A stretch of 36,772 nt of DNA from Candidatus Saccharimonadota bacterium (GTDB lineage: Bacteria > Patescibacteriota > Saccharimonadia > Saccharimonadales > Saccharimonadaceae): assembly GCA_015999875.1 (NCBI GenBank), contig JAECRG010000002.1:154148-190919 (forward strand), in the 5' to 3' direction. Positions 1-6,866 of this stretch are shown in pieces. Made by a program: the position numbers and the translations under genes. A model generated the notes under the pieces. It was not told the DNA's origin. It ran no database searches and saw only the letters and a program-made list of their open reading frames with translations. Each line of letters begins with the position of its first letter. Positions within the stretch are counted from its first letter, which is position 1.

Positions 1-405
1 TGGTGCTGAAGTGGCAAACGTGTTTTGTGACACTGGCGCATCGGCAAGTACTTCGTGAACAGTGCGCACGACGTCTTCGATACCGACTTGTGACTTGACA
101 AGATAGCGATCTGCACCAAGTTGTTCGCCGCGTTGACGCTGATCTTCGCTAGAAAGCGCGGTCATCATGATTACTTTGATATCTCTTGTTTCGGTAGTTG
201 AGCGCAAAATATCAAGCATGTCGAAACCACTGATTTTTGGCATCATTACGTCGCTTACGATTAGCTGAGGCCGTTCTTTGATTGCCATGGCGAGTGCCTC
301 TTCACCGTCGCCTGCTGAGACGATATCATAACCCTCCGCCAATAGACGAACGCCATAAATTTCTCTCAGGCTTTTGTCGTCTTCTACAAGTAAAATCTTT
401 GTCAT
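1..405 (-). CDS. Response regulator receiver domain protein (C-terminus cut by window edge)
   Basis: Two-component response regulator, probably phosphorylated by the histidine kinase encoded just upstream. Translating the minus strand from ATG at 405 gives a receiver domain with all hallmark residues: the acidic pair D9/D10 after MTKILLVE, phospho-acceptor D52 in LIVSDVMMPK, T82 in IMMTA and K104 in YLVKS. The frame stays open to base 1 (135 codons), so the protein continues outside the window. After the receiver domain the sequence turns into an Ala/Pro/Ser-rich linker, and any output domain is not visible. A GGAAG ribosome site lies 6 nt before the ATG. It is 56 nt downstream of the kinase on the same strand. 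A TACAAT box at 416-421 could give it its own promoter. Confidence 0.93.
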   Translation of the reverse strand, partial: MTKILLVEDDKSLREIYGVRLLAEGYDIVSAGDGEEALAMAIKERPQLIVSDVMMPKISGFDMLDILRSTTETRDIKVIMMTALSSEDQRQRGEQLGADRYLVKSQVGIEDVVRTVHEVLADAPVSQNTFATSAP

Positions 406-461
406 ATTGCTTCCATTGTACCTATGCTTTTATAAAAATACCATACCTCTTACGCATATTG

Positions 462-2510
462 CTATGTTTTTGGTGGAGTTGGTCGTGAGACGACGTATTG
501 TTCCGGGTTGCGCTCGAGTGCAGTAAGCGGTACATTGGCACGTTGCTGCGCGACAGGTACCGTGCGAGGTACTGGCGCCACTTGCACTTGCGGGGCTGCA
601 ACTGTCTGTACTATCTCCTGGGGTGCAGGCTGTGTAACAGGCGTTGGCTGAGGTGCTGGTTCTGGAGGTGGGGTGGTAGTGTCGTATGCTACGGCACCAA
701 AGCGTCGTTGGGCTTCGGGTGTAGGCTGAGTGGCGGTGACAGGTGCAGTATTTAATGGCTGTTGAGGCGTTGGCTGAGGTGCTGGTTCTGGAGGTGGGGT
801 GGGTATTTCTGGTGACTGCTCTATGGTTCCTAGTGCTACGGCAGTGTTTGTAGTAGTAGCATCAACGGGTGCAGGTGTTGCTTGTTGTTTGGCTATTTCT
901 TCGCGCTCCATGATTTCGGAAGCCTTCATGCGGTCGAGACGAGGAACCTCTATGTGAAATGTACTTCCCTTTTTGTATTCGCTTTCTACCCAAATACGCC
1001 CGTCCATGGCTTCGATAAGTTTGCGACAAAGATACAAACCAAGACCAGTCCCGCCAATTTCTCGCGTGTCACTATTGTCGACACGATAGAATTTTTGAAA
1101 CAAGTGGGGCATGTCTTCGGCTGGGATGCCGACACCACTATCTTGGATTGATACGCGAACATATTCATCGGTAGCTGTTGCATCGATCATTACACTGCCT
1201 TCGAGTGTGTACTTGATGCCGTTTTCAACTAGGTTGTCGATAACTTCTCGTAGATGATCACGGTCAACATGTGCGTATAGGACCGGAGAAATAACCGTTG
1301 TGCCAGCAGTGGACTTCGTGCCATCTGGTTTGTAAGTCAGTTCGAGTCCTTTTTCTTCGGCTTTTGCACGCAAGCCATCGACAATCTCACGAGTAAACTC
1401 AATCACATCAATTACTGCAGGTTTTTCTTTGAGCCTTCCGTCATCTGCTTTGCTGACGTCGAGGAGATCTTGGAAGAGATGTCCGAGATGTTGTGCGGAA
1501 GCATGTGCTTTGTTGATGAAATCGCGTGCTTTTTCGTCGATTGTGGCGGTGTTTGGATTGAGCGCTAGCCCAAGGTAGCCTTCGATAGAGGCGACAGGTG
1601 TGCGCATCTCGTGGCTCGCGGTAGAGATGAACTCAGCTTGTGCACGTTCGTCGTCACGTTCTTTGGTGATATCACGAAATACTGCGATAGCACCCTCACC
1701 TGCAGCGCCCATCGGGCTCACAACAAACGCAGCATAAATCTTTTTACCGGATTTTGTGATGATGCAGATTTCGTTTTCGCGTACTTGCTGCCCAACATTA
1801 AGCACTCGTGATATAGGATTAAGTGAATTATCGACGGGCTTGCCTTCGCCGTCTTGTAGCTTGAGTATGGAATCGAAGTGAAGATGTAGCGCATCATCTG
1901 CGGACCAGCCTGTCATTTGCTGTGCTGCGGGGTTGATGATGAGCACCTCGCCTGTTTGGTTGACTACGATCACGCCGTCTCCAATCGCCTCGATGATTGC
2001 ATCGGCTTTGGATGATTCCTGCTCGAGAGTCTTGCTTAGTTTAGACACGTCATGGTCGCGTGCTTCCTCTAGCGACTCTCGGCCGTTCCATAATATGTAG
2101 CTGATGAGCATCGGCAAATAGCCGGCGATAGCTGCGACTACAATATCTTCACGTGCAATGCCACTGCCTATGAAGATGGAAATGATATAAATGTTCACAA
2201 GCAAGAATATAGCACCGAGTCCAAAAATGCCGTAGAGTCCAGCAAATACACTGACTGCCATCCAGATGGCGATAAATGGTGAGTCGATACCGTTGCTTTG
2301 GATGACAAGCATGCCTGTCATGACAACCAAGAGGCCATATATACTGGCAGAAACCGGGAGTAATACCTTCTTCGGAGTCCATAGATGAAACAGTACAGCG
2401 GCAATGAGTACTATTCCTGCAAGTATGGCGGTGGGCATTGATATATAAAGCGTACTCGCTAAAGCAGTGTTGGCGCTTAGTTGCTGACCCCAGATATAGA
2501 GCACGAGCAC
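462..2510 (-). CDS. PAS-domain membrane sensor histidine kinase with proline-rich tail
   Basis: Sensor kinase that autophosphorylates on histidine and should pass phosphate to the adjacent response regulator. The order is: hydrophobic N-terminus with about five membrane segments (residues 1-141), coiled linker, PAS domain (about 168-285), HisKA with H300 in STASHEMRTP, and HATPase_c with N box (DNLVENGIKY, about 425-434), G1 (DSGVGIP, about 457) and G2 (GTGLGLYL, about 488). A Pro/Gln/Thr-rich tail of about 130 residues follows and contains a 37-bp direct repeat. The start is uncertain. GTG at 2510 has no ribosome site and truncates the first membrane segment. The frame is open for 25 more codons, back to an AGGGGG box just before ATT at 2585 and ATC at 2582, so a non-canonical start there is possible. 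Confidence 0.93.
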   Translation of the reverse strand: MLVLYIWGQQLSANTALASTLYISMPTAILAGIVLIAAVLFHLWTPKKVLLPVSASIYGLLVVMTGMLVIQSNGIDSPFIAIWMAVSVFAGLYGIFGLGAIFLLVNIYIISIFIGSGIAREDIVVAAIAGYLPMLISYILWNGRESLEEARDHDVSKLSKTLEQESSKADAIIEAIGDGVIVVNQTGEVLIINPAAQQMTGWSADDALHLHFDSILKLQDGEGKPVDNSLNPISRVLNVGQQVRENEICIITKSGKKIYAAFVVSPMGAAGEGAIAVFRDITKERDDERAQAEFISTASHEMRTPVASIEGYLGLALNPNTATIDEKARDFINKAHASAQHLGHLFQDLLDVSKADDGRLKEKPAVIDVIEFTREIVDGLRAKAEEKGLELTYKPDGTKSTAGTTVISPVLYAHVDRDHLREVIDNLVENGIKYTLEGSVMIDATATDEYVRVSIQDSGVGIPAEDMPHLFQKFYRVDNSDTREIGGTGLGLYLCRKLIEAMDGRIWVESEYKKGSTFHIEVPRLDRMKASEIMEREEIAKQQATPAPVDATTTNTAVALGTIEQSPEIPTPPPEPAPQPTPQQPLNTAPVTATQPTPEAQRRFGAVAYDTTTPPPEPAPQPTPVTQPAPQEIVQTVAAPQVQVAPVPRTVPVAQQRANVPLTALERNPEQYVVSRPTPPKT
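640..802. repeat. 37-bp direct repeat within the kinase tail (copies at 640-676 and 766-802)
   Basis: Two perfect 37-bp copies, each containing ggcgttggctgaggtgctgg, lie 126 bp apart (start to start) and in the same frame. On the minus strand they encode the Pro-rich segment TPPPEPAPQPTP twice. They look like an internal in-frame duplication in a disordered tail, not a mobile element. Confidence 0.9.
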
Positions 2511-2649
2511 GAGCAGGGCTACTACACCAGACGCTTCGCAAATGCGTCTGTGCCAAAACGTAGAAACGTACAGAGTCTCGATAATGCCCCCTATGATCAG
2601 TAATTCTTCTTATGGTTCATTATCGCGTAGTCAGAGGTAAAAATCAACT

Positions 2650-2678
2650 AAAATAGCCCCCGTAATGAGGGCTATTTT
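2650..2678 (-). terminator. Rho-independent terminator after the FMN reductase gene
   Basis: Perfect 10-bp stem: AAAATAGCCC (2650-2659), a 9-nt loop, then GGGCTATTTT (2669-2678). The A-rich left arm becomes a U-tract on the minus strand and the right arm ends in a T-run on the plus strand, so it could act in both directions. It lies 21 nt beyond the stop of the FMN reductase gene and separates it from the kinase gene. Confidence 0.8.
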
Positions 2679-2699
2679 TACGAAGTGTGAATTCTGCTG

Positions 2700-3245
2700 T
2701 TATTTGGCTGCAAGCGCTGTCAGCACTGTGTCAAATATCGCAGTCTCTTCGCTGGTAACGCCGGCTCCCGTGAAGGCGCCGTCAACCAATGTTGCATCTC
2801 CAAGCTGAATACCGGCAGTCTCTTCTACGATATCAGTCTTGAGGAATCCTAGAATCTCACCGAGGTGCTTGCGAGCGTTAGCTGCGGCTCCGATATAGCC
2901 GTAGCCTGCAATGGCAACTGGTTTGCTATTCCACTCTGCCGAGAGGTAGTCAATCGCCGATTTGAGACTTGCTGGGATGCTCCGGTTGTATTCTGGCGTA
3001 AGTACGAGAATATGCTCGGCGTCGTTGATTTGCTGTGCCCAAGCCTTTGCTTCGGCTGTTTCGAGCGGTGCGTACTGTGGAGGTACGGGTGTATCAAATT
3101 TAGGAAGATTGATCTCTTTGAGATCGAGTAGTTTGATCTCGTCAAAGCCTGCTTCTTTTGCCTGCTCGCCTACCCATTCTGCGATGCTGTGTCCGACACG
3201 GTTTGTGCGTGTGCTGCCAATGATGATACTCAGTGATTTTGCCAT
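2700..3245 (-). CDS. NADPH-dependent FMN reductase family protein
   Basis: Flavodoxin-fold oxidoreductase, 181 aa, the usual length for this family. Such proteins reduce FMN, quinones, azo or nitro compounds with NAD(P)H; the substrate here cannot be read from sequence. Visible motifs are the N-terminal phosphate-binding loop IIGSTRTNRVG and the flavin-contact stretch TPEYNRSIPASLKSAIDYL, followed by PVAIAGYGYIGAAAN. A strong AGGAGG-type ribosome site precedes the ATG. It is divergent from an HxlR regulator across an 87-bp gap with palindromes, a common arrangement in which the regulator controls a redox or detoxification gene. A terminator follows. Confidence 0.88.
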   Translation of the reverse strand: MAKSLSIIIGSTRTNRVGHSIAEWVGEQAKEAGFDEIKLLDLKEINLPKFDTPVPPQYAPLETAEAKAWAQQINDAEHILVLTPEYNRSIPASLKSAIDYLSAEWNSKPVAIAGYGYIGAAANARKHLGEILGFLKTDIVEETAGIQLGDATLVDGAFTGAGVTSEETAIFDTVLTALAAK

Positions 3246-3279
3246 AAAGCCCTCCTTGTGGTATTATTATACTATAAAT

Positions 3280-3310
3280 ACTGTAGTACTTTATATATTA
3301 TAGTACTATA
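3280..3310. promoter_or_regulatory. Palindromic candidate operator between FMN reductase and HxlR genes
   Basis: The divergent spacer holds a perfect 12-bp palindrome TATAGTACTATA (3299-3310) and, about 17 bp away, a second AGTACT core within an imperfect AAATACTGTAGTACTTT palindrome. Two related AGTACT half-sites between the start codons fit binding by the dimeric HxlR protein. This is inference; no binding data exist for it. Confidence 0.5.
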
Positions 3311-3332
3311 GAAATTAAAGCAAGAGGTGGCT

Positions 3333-3647
3333 ATGGGAAGTATATGTGACTCATACAAAGATGATCCGCGATTCAAAGAGACATTGCGGCTAGTTGGAGA
3401 TTTTTGGACATTGCGTATTGTGGCAGTGCTCGAGAGCGAAGATCTGCGTTTTTGCGGTATAGAACGTGCACTTGGCGATAGTAACCCTGCAACCTTGACA
3501 GCTCGACTCAAAAAATTAGAACAAAGCAATATTGTCACTCGTCGAGAAGAAGACGGCGATACTGTGTACGCACTCACTACGAGTGGTGCAAAGCTCGTGC
3601 CGATCATCTCTCAGGTGCATGAGCTTTCCACTGAATATATCAATTAG
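3333..3647 (+). CDS. HxlR-family winged-helix transcriptional regulator
   Basis: DNA-binding regulator of 104 aa with the HxlR signature. An N-terminal Cys (ICDSY) is followed by a long helix (LRLVGDFWTLRIVAVLES), the recognition-helix segment NPATLTARLKKLEQ, and the wing (IVTRREEDGDTVYALTTSG). Many HxlR proteins sense electrophiles or quinones through the N-terminal Cys, which is kept here at residue 5. ATG at 3333 is chosen because AAGAGGTG just upstream works as its ribosome site; a GTG two codons earlier overlaps that site. It probably controls the divergent FMN reductase gene. Its stop codon overlaps the convergent ndh stop by 4 nt. Confidence 0.88.
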   Translation: MGSICDSYKDDPRFKETLRLVGDFWTLRIVAVLESEDLRFCGIERALGDSNPATLTARLKKLEQSNIVTRREEDGDTVYALTTSGAKLVPIISQVHELSTEYIN

Positions 3648-4828
3648 TCGGTTGCCGAAAGGTCTTCAGGAATACGCAGGCGTGGTCGCATGCCTGCGCG
3701 CCATGTGTCGATTGCATGACCCATAGGCAGTATGTCGTGGTGGCCGACAATATCTGCCGCGTCTCGCATGAACGCACCAAGTGCTCCTGTAAGACGAATT
3801 GTTCCACGTTCATAGATAGACCAGTTGTGTCCTATCGGTACTACGACACCAAGGTTTTTTGTCTTGTAGGTGCGTGGTTTTTCGCCGTTTTTGACGCGAA
3901 GAATATTTCGAGCGACAAAGACGCCATCATGAATGGCTGTTTGGGCTAAGCCCGAGAGAGGGGTGTCAGCGTTATCTCCTATTACAAAGATATTTTGGCG
4001 AGCCTGCAAATAGTCATCAACGACCACTTTGCCTCGTGGGTTGAGTTCAAAATGTGCTGCATTTTGTTTGAAAAATGGAGCGTTGGCAACACCAGATGTC
4101 CAGATAATTGTCTGTGTCTGGATTGGTTTACCGCTCACCATCAAGCCCTCTGCAGACGCTGACTGGACCATTTTGTTTGTCTCGACCTTAACGCCTAGAT
4201 TGCGCAGGCGCTTAACTGCGGCTTTGCTCGCGGCTTTGCTCATGCGGGGCAGTACCCTAGGGGATGCTTCGACAAGTGTGATGTGAATTTTTTGTTCGCG
4301 TAGGCCAAAGAATTTACGCAGACGCTGTAAATACGCACCAAGTGCGCCTGCGAGCTCTACTCCTGTCGGTCCACCACCGATAATTACGTAGCTCTTATCG
4401 ATGACACCTTCGTCACCCATTTGGCGAAATAGATGTTTTTGGAGTGCGCGAATCTCGCTTTCAGATTTGATGCCATATGCATAGTGGTCAAGACCTTCGA
4501 TACCAAAATATGTGGTAACACTACCGAGTGCGAGAATGAGTTTACTGTAGTGATACCTTAGCTTTTTGCCTGTCAATGTTTTCCTGTCAGGATTAATCGT
4601 GCTAATTGTGTCGTAAACAACCTTGATGTTTGGATGAGTTCGAAATATGAATTCGAGTGGAACCCACGATTCTTTGTGGTCGTGACCAGTGGCAGTACTG
4701 TAGAGCGACGGATAATATACAAAGTTTCGGTTAGCGCTGATTAGGGTGATCTTGATACTGTCGTCTTTTGCGAGTTCTAGGGCTGCTTTGACACCACCAA
4801 AACCACCGCCCACAATTGTTATATTCAT
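3644..4828 (-). CDS. ndh: Type II NADH:quinone oxidoreductase (NDH-2)
   Basis: Membrane-associated FAD enzyme that passes electrons from NADH to quinone without pumping protons. The protein is 394 aa with two Rossmann motifs: FAD-binding IVGGGFGGVKAALELA at residues 5-20 and NADH-binding VIIGGGPTGVELAGALG at 149-164. The second FAD-contact motif is FVIGDNAD (281-288), followed by the quinone-site AQTAIHDG. It is slightly shorter than E. coli Ndh (434 aa). With the neighbouring cyo operon it forms a complete electron path from NADH to O2. It has its own promoter (4871-4900). The 3' end overlaps the convergent HxlR gene by 4 nt. The related sulfide:quinone reductases are less likely because no redox cysteine pair is seen. 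Confidence 0.88.
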   Translation of the reverse strand: MNITIVGGGFGGVKAALELAKDDSIKITLISANRNFVYYPSLYSTATGHDHKESWVPLEFIFRTHPNIKVVYDTISTINPDRKTLTGKKLRYHYSKLILALGSVTTYFGIEGLDHYAYGIKSESEIRALQKHLFRQMGDEGVIDKSYVIIGGGPTGVELAGALGAYLQRLRKFFGLREQKIHITLVEASPRVLPRMSKAASKAAVKRLRNLGVKVETNKMVQSASAEGLMVSGKPIQTQTIIWTSGVANAPFFKQNAAHFELNPRGKVVVDDYLQARQNIFVIGDNADTPLSGLAQTAIHDGVFVARNILRVKNGEKPRTYKTKNLGVVVPIGHNWSIYERGTIRLTGALGAFMRDAADIVGHHDILPMGHAIDTWRAGMRPRLRIPEDLSATD

Positions 4829-4870
4829 CTCACTTGCCTTTTTTATGTTTGGTACAGATTGTTTGGCTAT

Positions 4871-4900
4871 ATTGTAGCACTAAGCACAAGTAGTATGCAA
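4871..4900 (-). promoter_or_regulatory. Promoter of ndh
   Basis: On the minus strand: -35 TTGCAT (4900-4895), 18-bp spacer, -10 TACAAT (4876-4871). The predicted leader is about 35 nt. The cyo promoter has the same -35 hexamer and spacer length. Confidence 0.6.
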
Positions 4901-5041
4901 TACGCTAATCTGGCATGTCAAGCCTAAGGGTTCGGTTGCTGAACGTGCGTCGTTCACATTGAGCACTAGCCTGTAGAGCTAAGAGCACGTACAAGATGAG
5001 TCTATTGCTCACTACTTCGGCATATGTACTGAAAAAATAAA

Positions 5042-5914
5042 CTACGGTAACAGTGGTCCGATACTCAGCATGAGACAAAGGAGGAGTATGTGATACATCG
5101 CTTGTCGAAACATCCGTTTGCGTGCCCAGTGGTCTGGGTCTTTGGCGGAGAACCCTTGGTATCCAACGTAAATCCAGTAGAGCCCTGCGAGTAGCATGAT
5201 TACAAAGTATATCCAGCCCGTGTATCCGAGTGGGGTAAGTGCAAGTGTGCATAAGACATATAGAATAGTGTTGATAAAGATCCAGCGAACTGTCTTTGGT
5301 ACTCCCCTGACGACCGATATAACAGGTATACCGGCTGCTTTATACTCTTTGCGACGATAGATAGATATTGAGTAAAATTCAGGAAACTGCCAGAAAAATA
5401 ATATGAGAAATACTAGAATAAGTCCTGTATCGATAGTGCTCGAAACGGCCGCGTAACCACCAGCTATCGGCATAGCTCCAGAAATACTGCCTACAAGCGT
5501 CCCGTGAAGTGATTTGCGTTTTGACAGTGCGCCGTAAAGCCACACGTATATCACAAATCCAACTAGCCCTATCGCTACGACAAGCCAATTTGTCCAAAGC
5601 GCAAGGATGAGCGTACCGAGTACAAGTAGCGTAACACTATAGAGTACCATCGCTCGACCACTTACCTTTCCTGTGACACTTGGACGCTTCTGAGTGCGCT
5701 TCATGATCTGATCGATGTCTTGATCTAGGTAATTATTAAGTACACATGCAGCAGAGACGACGAGTGTCATGCCGAAAACTGTTGCAGCAAAATTCCCCCA
5801 GCCAAATATACCGAAGTGACCAGCTGCGAATAAATAGCCCGCGACTCCCGTCAGTACATTGCCATACATGACACCAGGCTTAACAAGTTGATAGTATGTG
5901 TGTAATTTCGACAC
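5042..5914 (-). CDS. cyoE: Protoheme IX farnesyltransferase (heme O synthase)
   Basis: UbiA-type membrane prenyltransferase that adds a farnesyl group to heme B to make the heme O needed by CyoB. The protein is 290 aa with about nine membrane segments. The first Asp-rich motif is NNYLDQDIDQIMKRTQKRP, with N60, D64 and D68 in the NxxxDxxxD spacing; the second conserved loop is YRRKEYKAAGIPV. GTG at 5914 is chosen because it follows the cyoD stop by 5 nt, has AGGA just upstream, and gives the normal MSKLHTYYQLVKPG family N-terminus. The frame stays open further upstream, but there it only overlaps cyoD. It is the last gene of cyoABCDE. No strong terminator is visible after it, only an A/T-rich stretch near 5030. 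Confidence 0.93.
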   Translation of the reverse strand: MSKLHTYYQLVKPGVMYGNVLTGVAGYLFAAGHFGIFGWGNFAATVFGMTLVVSAACVLNNYLDQDIDQIMKRTQKRPSVTGKVSGRAMVLYSVTLLVLGTLILALWTNWLVVAIGLVGFVIYVWLYGALSKRKSLHGTLVGSISGAMPIAGGYAAVSSTIDTGLILVFLILFFWQFPEFYSISIYRRKEYKAAGIPVISVVRGVPKTVRWIFINTILYVLCTLALTPLGYTGWIYFVIMLLAGLYWIYVGYQGFSAKDPDHWARKRMFRQAMYHILLLCLMLSIGPLLP

Positions 5915-5919
5915 TTGTC

Positions 5920-6282
5920 CTAGAAGCCTTTTTTGCCTTGTTCGAGCATGTACTCTTCCATAGCCTCGCCACTCATGCCCATGCGGTAATTGAGATTGTA
6001 CATCACCCAGAGTGAGCCAAATACTACGACAAGCATCATGACAATCGAATAGATAAACGTCCAGCTGCGCCATCGCGGCTTCGCTTCGCCGCGTAGATGC
6101 AGGAAGTAGTATACTTGCACGCTAAACTGCAGTACGGCTAGTACGAGCACAAATATGGCTGTGGTTGTGGCATCAAACCAATCAAGCTTGACGGATAAGT
6201 ATGCGAGTATCGTGAGCGTTGCGGCACCAACAAACCCTATTACATACTGTTGTGTTTCGTGTACATAATTTACTTTGCTCAT
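5920..6282 (-). CDS. cyoD: Cytochrome o quinol oxidase subunit IV
   Basis: Small accessory subunit of the cytochrome bo3-type oxidase, 120 aa, with three predicted membrane helices (about 14-34, 40-62 and 77-98). Typical motifs are HETQQYVIGFVGA at the start, VLAVLQFSVQVYYFLHL in helix 2 and the SIVMMLVVVFGSLWVMYNLN helix 3. It overlaps cyoC by 4 nt (ATGA type) and precedes cyoE by 5 nt, so translation is probably coupled. It helps assemble CyoB with its metal centres; this role is known for the family and not directly visible here. Confidence 0.93.
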   Translation of the reverse strand: MSKVNYVHETQQYVIGFVGAATLTILAYLSVKLDWFDATTTAIFVLVLAVLQFSVQVYYFLHLRGEAKPRWRSWTFIYSIVMMLVVVFGSLWVMYNLNYRMGMSGEAMEEYMLEQGKKGF

Positions 6283-6866
6283 GAGATAATTCCTAATAGA
6301 TAGACGATCGTAAAGATGAAAATCCAGACAAGATCGAGGAAATGCCAGAACACGACGAAAAGACTGAATTTACGTAGCGCATCAGGCGAAGTGCCGTGTT
6401 TTGAAATATAGTCACCGAGCGCGATTGCCCAGATGATACCAATAAGAATATGGAGTCCATGCGTCCCCACTAATGTAAAGAAGGCTGAAAGAAACGCGCT
6501 GTGTGCAGGTCCATGTCCTGCAAGTATGAGTTCGCCAAACTCATAAAGCTCGAGCGTAAGGAAGCCTATACCCAATGCAATCGTCGTGCCGAGAAGCACG
6601 AGCGCTCTACGCTTGAGGCCTCGGCGCACAGCGAGATATGCGAGCCCACTAGTAAAGCTGCTTACAAGCAGTAAAAATGTCTCAACCATGACGAATTCGA
6701 GGTTAAATATGTCTTGGCTTGCAGGTCCACCGTTTGTACCGTTGCGCAGGATGACATACGTGGCGAAAAGACTCGCAAAGACCATGATATCGGTCATAAG
6801 GTATAGCCAGAAGCCGAGCGAAGCTTTTTCGGCTTTTTCCTTCAGATGTGCTGCGTGGCTGGTCAT
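6279..6866 (-). CDS. cyoC: Cytochrome o quinol oxidase subunit III
   Basis: Subunit III of the heme-copper oxidase, 195 aa, with five predicted membrane helices as expected for the quinol-oxidase version. Recognisable parts are GFWLYLMTDIMVFASLFATYV at the first helix, the TFLLLVSSFTSGLAYLA helix, the family signature LVGTHGLHILIGIIW and the C-terminal FWHFLDLVWIFIFTIVYL. It does not carry metals but stabilises CyoB and proton uptake. It overlaps cyoB and cyoD by 4 nt each, which indicates tight translational coupling inside cyoABCDE. Confidence 0.94.
   Translation of the reverse strand: MTSHAAHLKEKAEKASLGFWLYLMTDIMVFASLFATYVILRNGTNGGPASQDIFNLEFVMVETFLLLVSSFTSGLAYLAVRRGLKRRALVLLGTTIALGIGFLTLELYEFGELILAGHGPAHSAFLSAFFTLVGTHGLHILIGIIWAIALGDYISKHGTSPDALRKFSLFVVFWHFLDLVWIFIFTIVYLLGIIS

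Noticed and set aside
5915-6073. N-terminal extension of cyoE by 53 codons
   Set aside because: The extension lies wholly inside cyoD in another frame, and the normal CyoE N-terminus begins at GTG 5914 with AGGA upstream.
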